A stretch of 10,850 nt of DNA from contig JAJTCI010000048.1 in assembly GCA_021323155.1 (NCBI GenBank), positions 1 through 10,850 of the forward strand, written 5' to 3'. The notes under the pieces were generated by a model. The model was not told where the DNA came from. It made no database searches and saw only the letters and a list, made by a program, of their open reading frames with translations. The position numbers and the translations under genes are program-made. Of the stretch, positions 1 to 7,372 are shown piece after piece (position 1 is the first letter of the stretch; each line of letters begins with the position of its first letter). Origin of the DNA: Chitinophagaceae bacterium (lineage in GTDB: Bacteria; Bacteroidota; Bacteroidia; Chitinophagales; Chitinophagaceae).

Positions 1-215
1 GGCGATTTGAAGCCATGTCGCAAACCCAGGAACAGCCCGATGGTGATAAGGATCATCGGCCAGGTGAATACCCACTCCGGGATGGCTGCACCGGAAGCAC
101 GCGCAAACAGTAAACCGCCCACGATAAGAAAGATGGCACCCATCCAGTATCGTCCTTTATCGTCCCGGTTGTCCCACCTTTCCCTTACCCTTGATTTGAA
201 TTGCTCTTCGTTCAT
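1..215 (-). CDS. LiaI/LiaF-like small membrane protein, N-terminal part (truncated by window edge)
   Basis: The first 71 residues can be read on the minus strand, starting at ATG 215-213. They begin MNEEQFKSRVRERWD, a short charged cytoplasmic head. Two close hydrophobic segments follow, at about residues 25-44 (WMGAIFLIVGGLLFARASGA) and 47-64 (EWVFTWPMILITIGLFLG), joined by a Pro-containing turn. The 'GxIFLIVGGLLF...WPMILITIGLFLG' pattern is typical of the LiaI/LiaF-type transmembrane region (DUF5668-like). In Bacteroidota this region often fronts cell-envelope stress proteins or stands alone next to two-component genes. The coding frame runs off the left edge with no stop. The gene is divergent from the membrane protein at 414. 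The function of this copy is unknown. The family call rests on motif appearance only. The plus-strand reading of the same bases gives a low-complexity, non-protein-like product. Confidence 0.75.
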   Translation of the reverse strand, partial: MNEEQFKSRVRERWDNRDDKGRYWMGAIFLIVGGLLFARASGAAIPEWVFTWPMILITIGLFLGLRHGFKS

Positions 216-233
216 TTGTTTTGGAATTTAGGT

Positions 234-265
234 CAAAGTAAATATGCAATTGACCAGTAAGCAAT
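234..265 (-). promoter_or_regulatory. Putative Bacteroidota-type promoter for the LiaI/LiaF-like gene
   Basis: Reading the minus strand, ATTG (265-262) is followed after 20 nt by TTACTTTG (241-234). Each is one base from the Bacteroidota consensus TTTG / TAnnTTTG, and the spacing is plausible. The -7 element lies 18 nt before the ATG at 215, which gives a very short leader. This is a pattern match only. Confidence 0.35.
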
Positions 266-413
266 GGCAGTTAGGCGAATGATATACAAAGGGCGGTGAA
301 CGCCCGGAAAATAGCGGTAAAGAAAAAGGCCACGACAGTACCGCCTGTTTTTCTATTTTAGCCTAAACTGGTTAGCTCCACTGGAAGACAAGAAAGACAT
401 ATACGATAACGCG

Positions 414-1307
414 GTGATGTACCTGCAGATGCTGAAGCAGGAAGGCTATCTAGATGAAGATGCTGTACAGGTAACATGTGAAATGTATTCGCTTACCCCC
501 GAAGAAGGGCACGAATTATTGCAACGGTTCAAGACTGAAAAGCAAGACGTGTATGTGAAATCGGCCCGGAACAACGCGTTCAACTTCATGGGCCCATTGT
601 TCCTCTTTGGGTTTTTCGCTTTGATCTACTTCGTGTTCGCTGATGGCGTGGGTACCGGCGACTGGATCATGGCTTTGATTGCCATTTTCTTCCTGCTGGG
701 CTCGATCGGAGTGATCGGTCAAATGATATTGTACGGTAAGGAAGCGCTTACACTTAAGTTCCCGTTGGCCCGGTTCGTCATCAGTCATAAACTGCATAGT
801 GCCATGGGCATCGCGATTTGTTTCGCGCTCTTTTTCACCTGGCAGTATTTCAATGATCGTATTTCGACAATGGATCTGAAACGGGTATCTATTGTATTGG
901 AGGAAGATTGCCGGGTGGAGAAATATTATACAAAAGGTTCCGAGCGGTTTAAGTATGTGTTACGTGCCACGGGTATCCCTAAAGAACTTACCTGGATGGA
1001 AAAAAGCCACCTGGGTGCGTTCATAACGGCGACGCCCGACCGTTTACTGCAGCGCAACGATTCAGTGGAGGTATGGATCGACCGGGGTGATCGCAGGCGC
1101 CTGCACGATAACCCGACATTTTTTCACAAGACCATTGCTGTTTACCAGGTATCGGTAGGTGGGCGGACCTTGCTGGATATTTCTCGCAGGGATCGGTATG
1201 CTATGCAAGGCTACCAAGGGGGACTGGTCTTTACAGCGATCGTGATGGCGCTTTTAGTGATCCTCTTTTTTGTTAAAAGCGCCCCGCTCAGGCGTAAGAT
1301 CAGCTGA
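414..1307 (+). CDS. Unrecognised four-helix membrane protein with extracytoplasmic domain
   Basis: I do not recognise the family. From the GTG at 414 (followed at once by ATG 417) the product has 297 residues. Residues 1-50 are soluble and helical, resembling a small helical bundle (YLQMLKQEGYLDEDAVQV, then LTPEEGHELLQRF). Three membrane segments follow at about 59-77, 84-107 and 129-146. A soluble, charged domain (about 150-265) contains alternating beta-like stretches (KRVSIVLEEDCRVEKYY, DSVEVWIDRGDRR), and a fourth helix lies at 270-288 before a basic tail. An even number of helices would put both ends in the cytoplasm and the 150-265 domain outside. The start is uncertain: the frame stays open back to 321, and residues just before the GTG (LEDKKDIYDNAV) look helical and coding, but no ATG, GTG or TTG was found there. 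The gene is single, divergent from the LiaI/LiaF-like gene and followed by its own terminator. Confidence 0.75.
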   Translation: MMYLQMLKQEGYLDEDAVQVTCEMYSLTPEEGHELLQRFKTEKQDVYVKSARNNAFNFMGPLFLFGFFALIYFVFADGVGTGDWIMALIAIFFLLGSIGVIGQMILYGKEALTLKFPLARFVISHKLHSAMGIAICFALFFTWQYFNDRISTMDLKRVSIVLEEDCRVEKYYTKGSERFKYVLRATGIPKELTWMEKSHLGAFITATPDRLLQRNDSVEVWIDRGDRRRLHDNPTFFHKTIAVYQVSVGGRTLLDISRRDRYAMQGYQGGLVFTAIVMALLVILFFVKSAPLRRKIS

Positions 1308-1311
1308 AGAC

Positions 1312-1342
1312 CCGCGTGGTGCCGTTCGTATACGCGGTTTTT
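1312..1342 (+). terminator. Rho-independent terminator after the 414-1307 gene
   Basis: CCGCGT (1312-1317) pairs with ACGCGG (1332-1337), with a possible extra G-T pair and a 12-14 nt loop. TTTTT (1338-1342) follows directly. It lies 5 nt beyond the stop codon and before the kinase promoter, so it separates the two units. Confidence 0.6.
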
Positions 1343-1348
1343 GCAATA

Positions 1349-1381
1349 TTTGACACCTAATAGCCAGTTATTTTACCTTTA
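1349..1381 (+). promoter_or_regulatory. Putative promoter of the kinase-regulator operon
   Basis: TTTG (1349-1352) and TACCTTTA (1374-1381) are separated by 21 nt. They match the Bacteroidota -33/-7 consensus TTTG / TAnnTTTG except for the last base. Transcription would begin near 1388, about 40 nt before the kinase ATG. A second TACCTTTA occurs right before the ATG (1419-1426) but is too close to be the promoter. Confidence 0.4.
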
Positions 1382-1426
1382 GTCCCAAAACGAGGATTCC
1401 TTAACACATATCCCGGTTTACCTTTA

Positions 1427-2884
1427 ATGCACATGAAGATCCGAATCCCGGCATACTGGATACTGCATACCGCCTGGTGGTTGCTTTACGTGATGGTGCT
1501 ATTCGGCTTCCAGCCCTGGTCCGAAGTGATGCGCGAAAACTTCCCGGACGCCAGCCACTTCGGCGGCGTGGCCAGGATATTCTTCACCGGCTCGCTTTTC
1601 AGCGCCGCCGCCGTGGCGCTGTTCAAATACACGTCGCTCAGGAAACTATTGTTTGTCGAACAGGTGATCGTAGCCGGGTTCATACCGGTGATCTTTATGT
1701 TTTTGTCGCACACCAGCGTGGGCGAGACCGTTTTCGGTCAATGGTTCTTCCCGGGCATACGCGAACTGATCGCGATGGCGGGCGGCTATGGTATCATCGG
1801 TTCGGTAGTGCTCTTTGCTCTTTACCAGCTCGCCAAAACACGCAAGCAGATACTCACCTACGAATGGTGCCAGCTGGGCGGGTGGAGTACGTTCATATTC
1901 GTGTACAGCTTCGTCTACCTCACCATCTCGACCAAACAGCACGATCATTTTTTCAATACGCTGTTTCTCGATGCATGGATCGGCCTGGCGGTAACGCATA
2001 TCATGCGCCTGTTTATCATTCAAACAGGATTGCTCAAGCTGAATGTGCAGAAGCAGATCATCTTCATCATCACATCTACTTTTCTATTCGCGCTGGTATT
2101 CGCGTTCATCTCTGCTTCGCTGGAATATACGTTCGAGTGGGAGTCTGCCGGTGCCGGCCCCAAGTTCCATATCAAGGTACTCGCGAACCTGCTGGCCTGC
2201 TTCCTCTTCCTCACCATCTGGAACCTGATCTACCTCGTGTACCATTTCGTGATGAAAAGCAGGGAGGAGCAACTCGACCGCATCAAGCTGCAGAGCACCG
2301 TGAAAGAACTGGAACTAAAAACCATCAAGGCGCATATCAACCCGCATTTTATATTCAACGCCCTGAACAGCATCCGTGCATTGGTGGATGAGAATCCCGG
2401 CCGTGCACGAACAGCGATCACAGAGTTGAGTAATATCCTGCGCAGCAGCATGCAGGCGGAAAAAGCGGAGACCACACCACTGGAGAAAGAACTGAATATC
2501 GTAAAGGACTACCTTGCGCTCGAACACATTCGGTTCGAAGACAGGCTGCGGGTGGAGTACGAGATCGATGAAGACACGTTGGACCAGCCAGTGCCGCCGA
2601 TGATGCTGCAGACCCTCGTGGAGAACGCCATCAAGCACGGCATCAGCAAGCACGTGGATGGCGGATCGATCAAGATCATATCCGATTTCAGGAATAATCA
2701 CCATGAGCTCATCGTACAGAATACGGGCAAGCTCAATGGCACTTATAACTACGATGGCTTCGGCCTCACCAGTACACAGAACAGGTTGAAGCTGCTCTAC
2801 GGCCCGAAGGCCAGCTTCCAGATCATGGATAAAAACGGGAATATGGTGGAAGCAAGAGTGCTGATGCCTGTCGAGAACACATAA
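1427..2884 (+). CDS. LytS/YehU-type sensor histidine kinase
   Basis: This 485-residue membrane kinase is expected to autophosphorylate on His and pass phosphate to the LytTR regulator encoded next. About eight hydrophobic segments (roughly 10-27, 51-67, 79-94, 113-135, 152-168, 181-200, 208-230, 248-272) form the sensor half, with no recognisable extracytoplasmic ligand domain. A charged, probably coiled-coil linker (275-300) leads to the His_kinase (PF06580-type) motif KAHINPHFIFNALNSI. The phospho-acceptor is His307 in NPHF. The ATPase part shows the N box TLVENAIKHG (Glu399, Asn400) and the G box GFGLTSTQNRL (444-454). The catalytic half is complete and of normal length. ATG 1427 is followed two codons later by ATG 1433, and either could be the start. 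The regulator begins 11 nt after the stop, so the two are co-transcribed. The stimulus is unknown. Confidence 0.93.
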   Translation: MHMKIRIPAYWILHTAWWLLYVMVLFGFQPWSEVMRENFPDASHFGGVARIFFTGSLFSAAAVALFKYTSLRKLLFVEQVIVAGFIPVIFMFLSHTSVGETVFGQWFFPGIRELIAMAGGYGIIGSVVLFALYQLAKTRKQILTYEWCQLGGWSTFIFVYSFVYLTISTKQHDHFFNTLFLDAWIGLAVTHIMRLFIIQTGLLKLNVQKQIIFIITSTFLFALVFAFISASLEYTFEWESAGAGPKFHIKVLANLLACFLFLTIWNLIYLVYHFVMKSREEQLDRIKLQSTVKELELKTIKAHINPHFIFNALNSIRALVDENPGRARTAITELSNILRSSMQAEKAETTPLEKELNIVKDYLALEHIRFEDRLRVEYEIDEDTLDQPVPPMMLQTLVENAIKHGISKHVDGGSIKIISDFRNNHHELIVQNTGKLNGTYNYDGFGLTSTQNRLKLLYGPKASFQIMDKNGNMVEARVLMPVENT

Positions 2885-2895
2885 CCAGGACAACT

Positions 2896-3639
2896 ATGAA
2901 CAATATGCCGATTAAAACACTGATCATTGACGACGAGCGCCTCGCCCGGAATGAATTGCGCAAACTGCTTTCGGAGTTCCCCGATATCGAAGTGATCGAC
3001 GAGGCGACGAATGTAGACGAAGGCGTGGAGAAGATCGACCTGCTGAGCCCCGACCTGATCTTCCTGGACATACAGATGCCGGGTAAGACGGGCTTCGACC
3101 TGTTGCAGGAAGTAGAGCGGGCACCCCGCGTGATCTTTACTACAGCATACGACGAGTACGCCTTGAAGGCATTCGAAGTGAACGCGTTTGACTACCTGCT
3201 CAAACCGGTAGAACCGAAGCGACTCAGCGACGCGTTACAAAAGCTCAATTACGAGATCAGCCGCGAGAAAGCAGACGAGGGTGGCATATTCAACCGCGGA
3301 CCACTTACCGAGAACGACCAGGTGTTTGTGAAGGACGGTGAGCGTTGCTGGTTCGTTAAGCTGAGCGAGATCCGCCTGTTCGAAAGCGTGGGTAACTACG
3401 CGAAGGTATTCTTCAGCACCAACAAGCCACTCATCCTGAAATCGCTGAACGCGCTGGAGGAAAGGCTCGACGACCGTATGTTCTTCCGCGCCAACCGGAA
3501 ACATATCATCAACCTGCGCTGGATAGAGCGGATAGAACCTTATTTCAATGGCGGGCTGCTCGTGGAACTGAAAGGAGGAGAGAAGATAGAAGTGAGCAGG
3601 CGGCAGACGGTGAAATTTAAGGAGATGATGAGCCTGTGA
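2896..3639 (+). CDS. LytTR-family response regulator
   Basis: The product is a 247-residue DNA-binding regulator of the LytR/AlgR type, partner of the kinase just upstream. The receiver domain (about 6-120) has the acidic pair Asp12/Asp13, the phospho-acceptor Asp58 in FLDIQMPG, Thr82/Thr83 and the conserved Lys103-Pro104. A linker (120-140) leads to the LytTR domain (about 142-245), with the usual core VGNYAKVFF, LEERLDDRMFFRANRKHIIN and a C-terminal SRRQTVKFKEMM. LytTR domains bind direct repeats in promoters; the targets are not evident from this window. ATG 2896 has AGGA eight bases upstream; ATG 2905 is an alternative start. The gene ends in a TGA, and the ATAATGTG tract with a terminator follows. 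Both domains are intact and of family length. Confidence 0.95.
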   Translation: MNNMPIKTLIIDDERLARNELRKLLSEFPDIEVIDEATNVDEGVEKIDLLSPDLIFLDIQMPGKTGFDLLQEVERAPRVIFTTAYDEYALKAFEVNAFDYLLKPVEPKRLSDALQKLNYEISREKADEGGIFNRGPLTENDQVFVKDGERCWFVKLSEIRLFESVGNYAKVFFSTNKPLILKSLNALEERLDDRMFFRANRKHIINLRWIERIEPYFNGGLLVELKGGEKIEVSRRQTVKFKEMMSL

Positions 3640-3644
3640 TTAAT

Positions 3645-3706
3645 TTGATAATGTGATGATGTGATAATGTGGTAATGCAGGAATGCGATAATTTGCGATT
3701 GATTTG
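3645..3706. repeat. Degenerate ATAATGTG-type tandem tract
   Basis: Directly after the regulator stop codon, units close to GATAATGTG, GATGATGTG, GATAATGTG, GTAATGCAG, GAATGCG, ATAATTTGCG and ATTGATTTG follow one another with a period of about 8-10 bases. The tract carries no open protein-like frame and ends at the terminator hairpin. It is visible directly in the sequence; no function can be assigned. Confidence 0.6.
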
Positions 3707-3733
3707 AAAGGTTGTGTAACAGCAGCCTTTTTT
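3707..3733 (+). terminator. Rho-independent terminator after the two-component operon
   Basis: AAAGGTTG (3707-3714) pairs with CAGCCTTT (3723-3730), including one G-T pair. The loop is about 6-8 nt, and the T run (3728-3733) completes the signal. It ends the kinase-regulator transcript. It lies only 22 nt upstream of the peptidase ATG, so it could instead act in the peptidase leader. Confidence 0.7.
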
Positions 3734-3754
3734 AATAACCAAAGCACAACAACT

Positions 3755-5041
3755 ATGAGACTGTCGATGTTGCCACTCGTGGTACTGGTATTTTTGATCT
3801 GCTGTAAGACCGCCTCTGTTCCTAAAGGGGAAGCCGTTTCCATCAATGCGAAAGAAGTAGCGCGAATAGAAACCGTACTGTCCGATGACAATATGCAGGG
3901 ACGCAAAGCCGGCACGCCTGGCATCGATAAGGCCGCGGATTTCATCGCCCAGGAGTTCCGCGGCGCGGGGCTGGAATTATTCCCCGGGCTTTCCACCTAT
4001 AAGCAGGAGTTCTCGATGCTGCACCCGAAGCACGTGTTCACCGCGGCGGTGATCAACGGCAGCCCTGCTGATCAGAAGGATGTGATCGTTGTAACACAGA
4101 GAGCCGGTGCCTCCATTACCGAGGCGTCTGGTTATGAAAAGGTATATATCAAAGCGGGGCAGAACCTGTTCGCTGAAGCCCGGAAGTACGTGGGCGGAAG
4201 TAAGAATTACCTGATCGTGGTGGATACCTCGCACCGGAAGAACTTCGGCAGGCTCACGGGTTATAGAAGGCCATCGTTTCCTTCACCCGCTACACAGGTA
4301 TTTATGTTGACTGAAAACGAACCACAGTCATTCTCTGTCACTTCCAGGCATAACATATCGGTAGTAAAGATGGCCAACGTGATCGGCGTGTTACCGGGCA
4401 AGAGTAAGAAAGACGAGTTCGTTGTCTTCTCGGCGCACCACGACCACATCGGCATTGGTAAACCTACTCCTGAAGGAGACTCTATTTATAATGGCGCGAA
4501 CGATGACGCGGCAGGTACTACCGCGGTGATCATGCTGGCCCGTCATTTCAGGGCGATGAACGATAATGAAAGGACGCTGGTGTTCGTGACGTTCACCGCG
4601 GAAGAGATGGGTGGCTTCGGTTCACAGTATTTCTCCAAACAACTGGATCCCGCTAAGGTGATGGCGATGTTCAATATCGAGATGATCGGTACCGAAAGCA
4701 AATGGGGCAAGAACTCGGCCTATATCACCGGTTACGACAAAACGGATATGGGCGCGATACTGCAGAAGAACCTGGAAGGAACAGGTTTCACTTTCCATCC
4801 CGATCCATACCCTAAAGAGGAATTGTTCCTCCGTTCCGATAACGCCACGCTGGCGCGGTTGGGTGTGCCGGCACATACCATTTCCACGTCAAAGATGGAC
4901 ATTGAAAAGTATTACCATACCGCCGACGACGAGATCGGCACGCTGGACATGGAGAACATGGCCGCGATCATCCGCGCGATCGCGATGAGTTCGAAAGGGA
5001 TTGTGAGTGGGAAAGAGACGCCGACGCGAGTGAAGAATTAA
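3755..5041 (+). CDS. Exported M28-family zinc peptidase (probable lipoprotein)
   Basis: The product is a 428-residue metallopeptidase of the M28 (aminopeptidase) family, predicted to trim N-terminal residues from peptides outside the cytoplasm. The leader MRLSMLPLVVLVFLICCKTA is hydrophobic and ends in Cys, suggesting a lipoprotein, although the site LIC-C is atypical because Cys occupies the -1 position. The catalytic core carries the expected zinc ligands in order: His228 and neighbouring Asp230 in SAHHDHIG, the bridging Asp250 in GANDDAAGT, Glu283/Glu284 in TAEEMGGFGS, Glu309 in NIEMIGT (many family members have Asp here) and His388 in YYHTADDE. Residues 90-210 form the inserted region seen in longer M28 enzymes. 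ATG 3755 was chosen because it gives a clean leader; a TTG at 3704 would start inside the preceding terminator. The gene is followed by its own terminator. The substrate is unknown. Confidence 0.9.
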   Translation: MRLSMLPLVVLVFLICCKTASVPKGEAVSINAKEVARIETVLSDDNMQGRKAGTPGIDKAADFIAQEFRGAGLELFPGLSTYKQEFSMLHPKHVFTAAVINGSPADQKDVIVVTQRAGASITEASGYEKVYIKAGQNLFAEARKYVGGSKNYLIVVDTSHRKNFGRLTGYRRPSFPSPATQVFMLTENEPQSFSVTSRHNISVVKMANVIGVLPGKSKKDEFVVFSAHHDHIGIGKPTPEGDSIYNGANDDAAGTTAVIMLARHFRAMNDNERTLVFVTFTAEEMGGFGSQYFSKQLDPAKVMAMFNIEMIGTESKWGKNSAYITGYDKTDMGAILQKNLEGTGFTFHPDPYPKEELFLRSDNATLARLGVPAHTISTSKMDIEKYYHTADDEIGTLDMENMAAIIRAIAMSSKGIVSGKETPTRVKN

Positions 5042-5060
5042 GAGTTAATAATTAAGAATT

Positions 5061-5097
5061 AAGTGGTTCACTTTTTATAAGTGAGCCACTTTTGTTT
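5061..5097 (+). terminator. Strong hairpin terminator after the M28 gene (copy A)
   Basis: AAGTGGTTCACTT (5061-5073) and AAGTGAGCCACTT (5079-5091) form a 13-bp stem with one T-G pair and a 5-nt loop, followed by TTTTGTTT. A nearly identical hairpin stands after the WG-repeat gene at 7317. Confidence 0.85.
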
Positions 5098-5103
5098 GAA
5101 TAA

Positions 5104-5162
5104 GGTTTCACGCAAAGTACGAAAGAGAGCAAAGGCGCAAAGTTTACCTTTTCGCTTTTCAC
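5104..5162 (+). repeat. CGCAAAG intergenic repeat, copy 1
   Basis: The copy starts GGTTTCACGCAAAGTAC, continues GAAAGAGAGCAAAGG, CGCAAAGTTT and ends CTTTTCAC. It aligns over about 60 bp with the copies at 7373 and 8377, all in the same orientation and all just downstream of a plus-strand gene. No open frame of interest crosses it. Confidence 0.8.
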
Positions 5163-5208
5163 CATTGGCCACCTGCCTGCCGGCAGGTTCACCCGGTCAC
5201 TTTGCGCC
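5134..5208. repeat. Inverted repeat with inner palindrome upstream of the WG-repeat gene
   Basis: GGCGCAAAGT (5134-5143) is repeated as its exact complement ACTTTGCGCC (5199-5208). Between the arms sits the perfect 12-base palindrome CCTGCCGGCAGG (5176-5187). The left arm belongs to CGCAAAG repeat copy 1, so the right arm may be a fragment of a second, inverted copy. In RNA this could fold into a large branched stem in the leader of the WG-repeat gene. Confidence 0.6.
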
Positions 5209-5279
5209 CTGTAAATAACTTCCTCCCTCCCAATTAATAGTTGTTCCTTTAAAGGTTGGCATTAAAGTCAACTCTCCCT

Positions 5280-7268
5280 ATGCGCTATCTACTTGTCCTG
5301 GCTTGCCTTGCCGTTGGCCTTCATTCCTTTGCCCAGAACCTTACATCCTACTACGATTCCGGTAAAAAGAAATACGGTTATAAAGACGCCACTGGAAAGG
5401 TGGTGATCCCTGCCACTTATGAATATGCAGGTATGTTTTATGATGGGTTGGCGATGGTAGAAGAGCCGGCTGATAAATATGGCTATATCGATGTCACCGG
5501 TAAAATGGTGATCCCCGCTATGTACAGTAAGGCCAGCTCTTTTTCGGCCGGTATGGCCGCGGTGTCCGATGGCAAGGTGTATTTCTACATCGATAAAACG
5601 GGGAAGAAGAAGCTGCCGCAAAGCTATACACACGCACGGGCTTTCAGCAATGGCTACGCCGCTGTGATGAACGCGGATTCGCTGGGGGGCTATATCAATA
5701 CTGCGGGAATGATGGTCATCCCTTACCAGTACAAGGAGTATGGCGATTTCGGCGAAGGGCTGGCGTTCATCAGGCGCGGAGACAAGTGGGCCGCGATCAA
5801 CGCGAAGAACGAAGTGAAGTTTGAAAAAGAAGCCATCCGTATCTGGAAATATGAAAATGGATTTGCCGCTATACAATTAAAGGATAGGGGCATCTATAAC
5901 TACGGTGCAGAATGGAGCTTTCTCAATAAAAAAGGAGGGTTGTTGAGCAGCGACAGGTTCGAGATGATAGCACCCTTCAAAGGAAAAACAGCCATCGTAC
6001 AGCAATACGACGAGTCTGACCGGCAACTATATTACGGCGCCGTTGATACTTCCGGCAAGATCGTTTTACCATTTGTATATACTACGCTCTCCAGGGCCGG
6101 TAACCACTTCTTATACTCGAAGGAAAAAGATTTCATGAAGCAGTGGGAAGGACTCATCAATTCATCCTTCATGGAAGTGACCCGTGACAACTACAAGGTC
6201 TCGCAGAATATCGGCGATTCGCTGTTCGTCGTTACCGTCAAACCCACTTCCAAATACCTGAACAGCAAAGTGACCCTGTTGAACACTACGGGCAAGGAGT
6301 TGGTGCCCCAGGAGTACAACTACGAGTACATACGCCATACCAAGACCCCGCTGGTCATCTTTTTCACTGAGATTGGAGGCCGGCTATCCGGCAGTATTTA
6401 CAGCATGAAAAAAGGGTTGATCAGGAAGACGGCTATGGCACCAGACCGGAAATACGAGCTGTTCATAGATACGGACGACAATGCAGACGTTCCAATCATG
6501 GATTACGAAGGGAAACCCCTGCTGGATAAATCTTTCAAAGTGATGTACCACGGTTCTTACCGGAACGCGGGGGCCGATGCAGACCGGTTTGAAAGGGTAA
6601 AGAGAAAAAGCGCCCCGGGAAAAGACTCTACGTGGTTCTTCGATAAGAAGTCAAGAAAGCTGGTGGCACTGAAGTATTTCGTCCTGGAAGACGATGATTT
6701 TTCTGATGGCCTGCTGAAGGTGACCAACGACTTTAACGCCGATGAGTATAGTACTGATGGCAAAACCAAATATGGCTTTATCGATTCGAACTTCAGGCTG
6801 GTGGTGCCGATGGTGCACGTGGAAGCAAAGAACTTCAGGGAGGGCCGGAGCCGTACCCGGAAAGAAGATGCATTTGGTTGGGGCGTGTACGGTTACATAG
6901 ACAAGACGGGAAAAGCAGTGGTCAAACCAATGTATAAGGAGGCGACCGACTTTGAGAATGGGTATGCTATCGTACAGGGAAGCAAAATAACCGATCCTGT
7001 ACTCGTGATCGATCGCACAGGGAAAGTAAAGACAACGATCGCGGATGCGGCGTTTACATCAATCGCAAGGGTTGACAAAGACGGGCTGCTGTTTTTAGAA
7101 GGCCCTTCCGGCAAATGGGGCTTATGGAATTTGCAAGGACAGAATCTTATTCCCGCGGAATACAGTATTCCCGAGGGCGACTATATTTTGCGTTTTAAGG
7201 ACGGTAAGGTAAACCTGGTGAAAGACGGTAAGAAGTATACGTTCGATCAAACGGGGAAGATGCTATAG
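5280..7268 (+). CDS. Exported WG-repeat protein
   Basis: This 662-residue protein starts with a signal peptide (MRYLLVLACLAVGLHSFAQ, probable cleavage near residue 18 or 19), so it should act in the periplasm or at the cell surface. The rest consists of WG-type beta repeats of the form YGYID.TGK.VIP..Y..A..F..GLA.V. Clear units begin near residues 32, 67, 101, 136, 252, 498, 537 and 613. Weaker units lie near 169, 331, 403, 574 and 645. The central part (about 270-480) is the most diverged and may contain inserted structure. WG repeats are thought to form binding surfaces; no catalytic motif is visible and no substrate can be named. ATG 5280 was chosen because it gives the signal peptide directly; an upstream TTG at 5256 adds eight unlikely residues. 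Near-identical terminators and CGCAAAG repeats flank the gene, which suggests a single-gene transcript. No convincing promoter was seen. Confidence 0.9.
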   Translation: MRYLLVLACLAVGLHSFAQNLTSYYDSGKKKYGYKDATGKVVIPATYEYAGMFYDGLAMVEEPADKYGYIDVTGKMVIPAMYSKASSFSAGMAAVSDGKVYFYIDKTGKKKLPQSYTHARAFSNGYAAVMNADSLGGYINTAGMMVIPYQYKEYGDFGEGLAFIRRGDKWAAINAKNEVKFEKEAIRIWKYENGFAAIQLKDRGIYNYGAEWSFLNKKGGLLSSDRFEMIAPFKGKTAIVQQYDESDRQLYYGAVDTSGKIVLPFVYTTLSRAGNHFLYSKEKDFMKQWEGLINSSFMEVTRDNYKVSQNIGDSLFVVTVKPTSKYLNSKVTLLNTTGKELVPQEYNYEYIRHTKTPLVIFFTEIGGRLSGSIYSMKKGLIRKTAMAPDRKYELFIDTDDNADVPIMDYEGKPLLDKSFKVMYHGSYRNAGADADRFERVKRKSAPGKDSTWFFDKKSRKLVALKYFVLEDDDFSDGLLKVTNDFNADEYSTDGKTKYGFIDSNFRLVVPMVHVEAKNFREGRSRTRKEDAFGWGVYGYIDKTGKAVVKPMYKEATDFENGYAIVQGSKITDPVLVIDRTGKVKTTIADAAFTSIARVDKDGLLFLEGPSGKWGLWNLQGQNLIPAEYSIPEGDYILRFKDGKVNLVKDGKKYTFDQTGKML

Positions 7269-7316
7269 CGCTGGTGCCTGTTCACCCAACGGGTGCCCGG
7301 CAAGTGTAAAGAATTG

Positions 7317-7353
7317 AAGTGGTTCACTTTTTAAAAGTGAGCCACTTTCGTTT
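7317..7353 (+). terminator. Strong hairpin terminator after the WG-repeat gene (copy B)
   Basis: AAGTGGTTCACTT (7317-7329) pairs with AAGTGAGCCACTT (7335-7347) around a 5-nt loop, followed by a T-rich tail TTTCGTTT. Both arms are identical to those of the hairpin at 5061; the loop and tail differ by one base each. Confidence 0.85.
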
Positions 7354-7372
7354 ATTGGGGTCCAGGGCGAAG

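Noticed and set aside
7..231. Plus-strand open frame of 74 codons at the left edge
   Set aside because: The same bases encode a convincing two-helix membrane protein on the minus strand; the plus-strand product is low complexity and basic without domain features.
1477..2391. Long alternative frame of 304 codons inside the histidine kinase gene
   Set aside because: It is an out-of-frame reading of a gene with intact kinase motifs; the product is rich in Arg, His and Pro, as expected for a shadow frame.
2315..2893. Minus-strand frame of 192 codons opposite the kinase catalytic domain
   Set aside because: It lies wholly opposite the conserved kinase core and shows no protein-like domain or start context.
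3645..3706. ATAATGTG tract as LytTR binding sites
   Set aside because: The unit spacing of 8-10 bases and its position after the regulator stop codon do not fit two LytTR repeats spaced about two helical turns apart upstream of a promoter.
5104..5162. CGCAAAG repeats as a CRISPR array
   Set aside because: The copies lie about 1-2.3 kb apart with whole genes between them; there are no regular spacers and no cas genes.
5289..5876. Minus-strand frame of 195 codons opposite the WG-repeat gene
   Set aside because: The plus strand carries clear WG repeats here; the antisense repeat pattern simply mirrors them.
7283..7295. Small hairpin CACCC-AAC-GGGTG after the WG-repeat gene as terminator
   Set aside because: It has only a five-base stem and no T run; the strong hairpin 22 nt downstream is a far better terminator.
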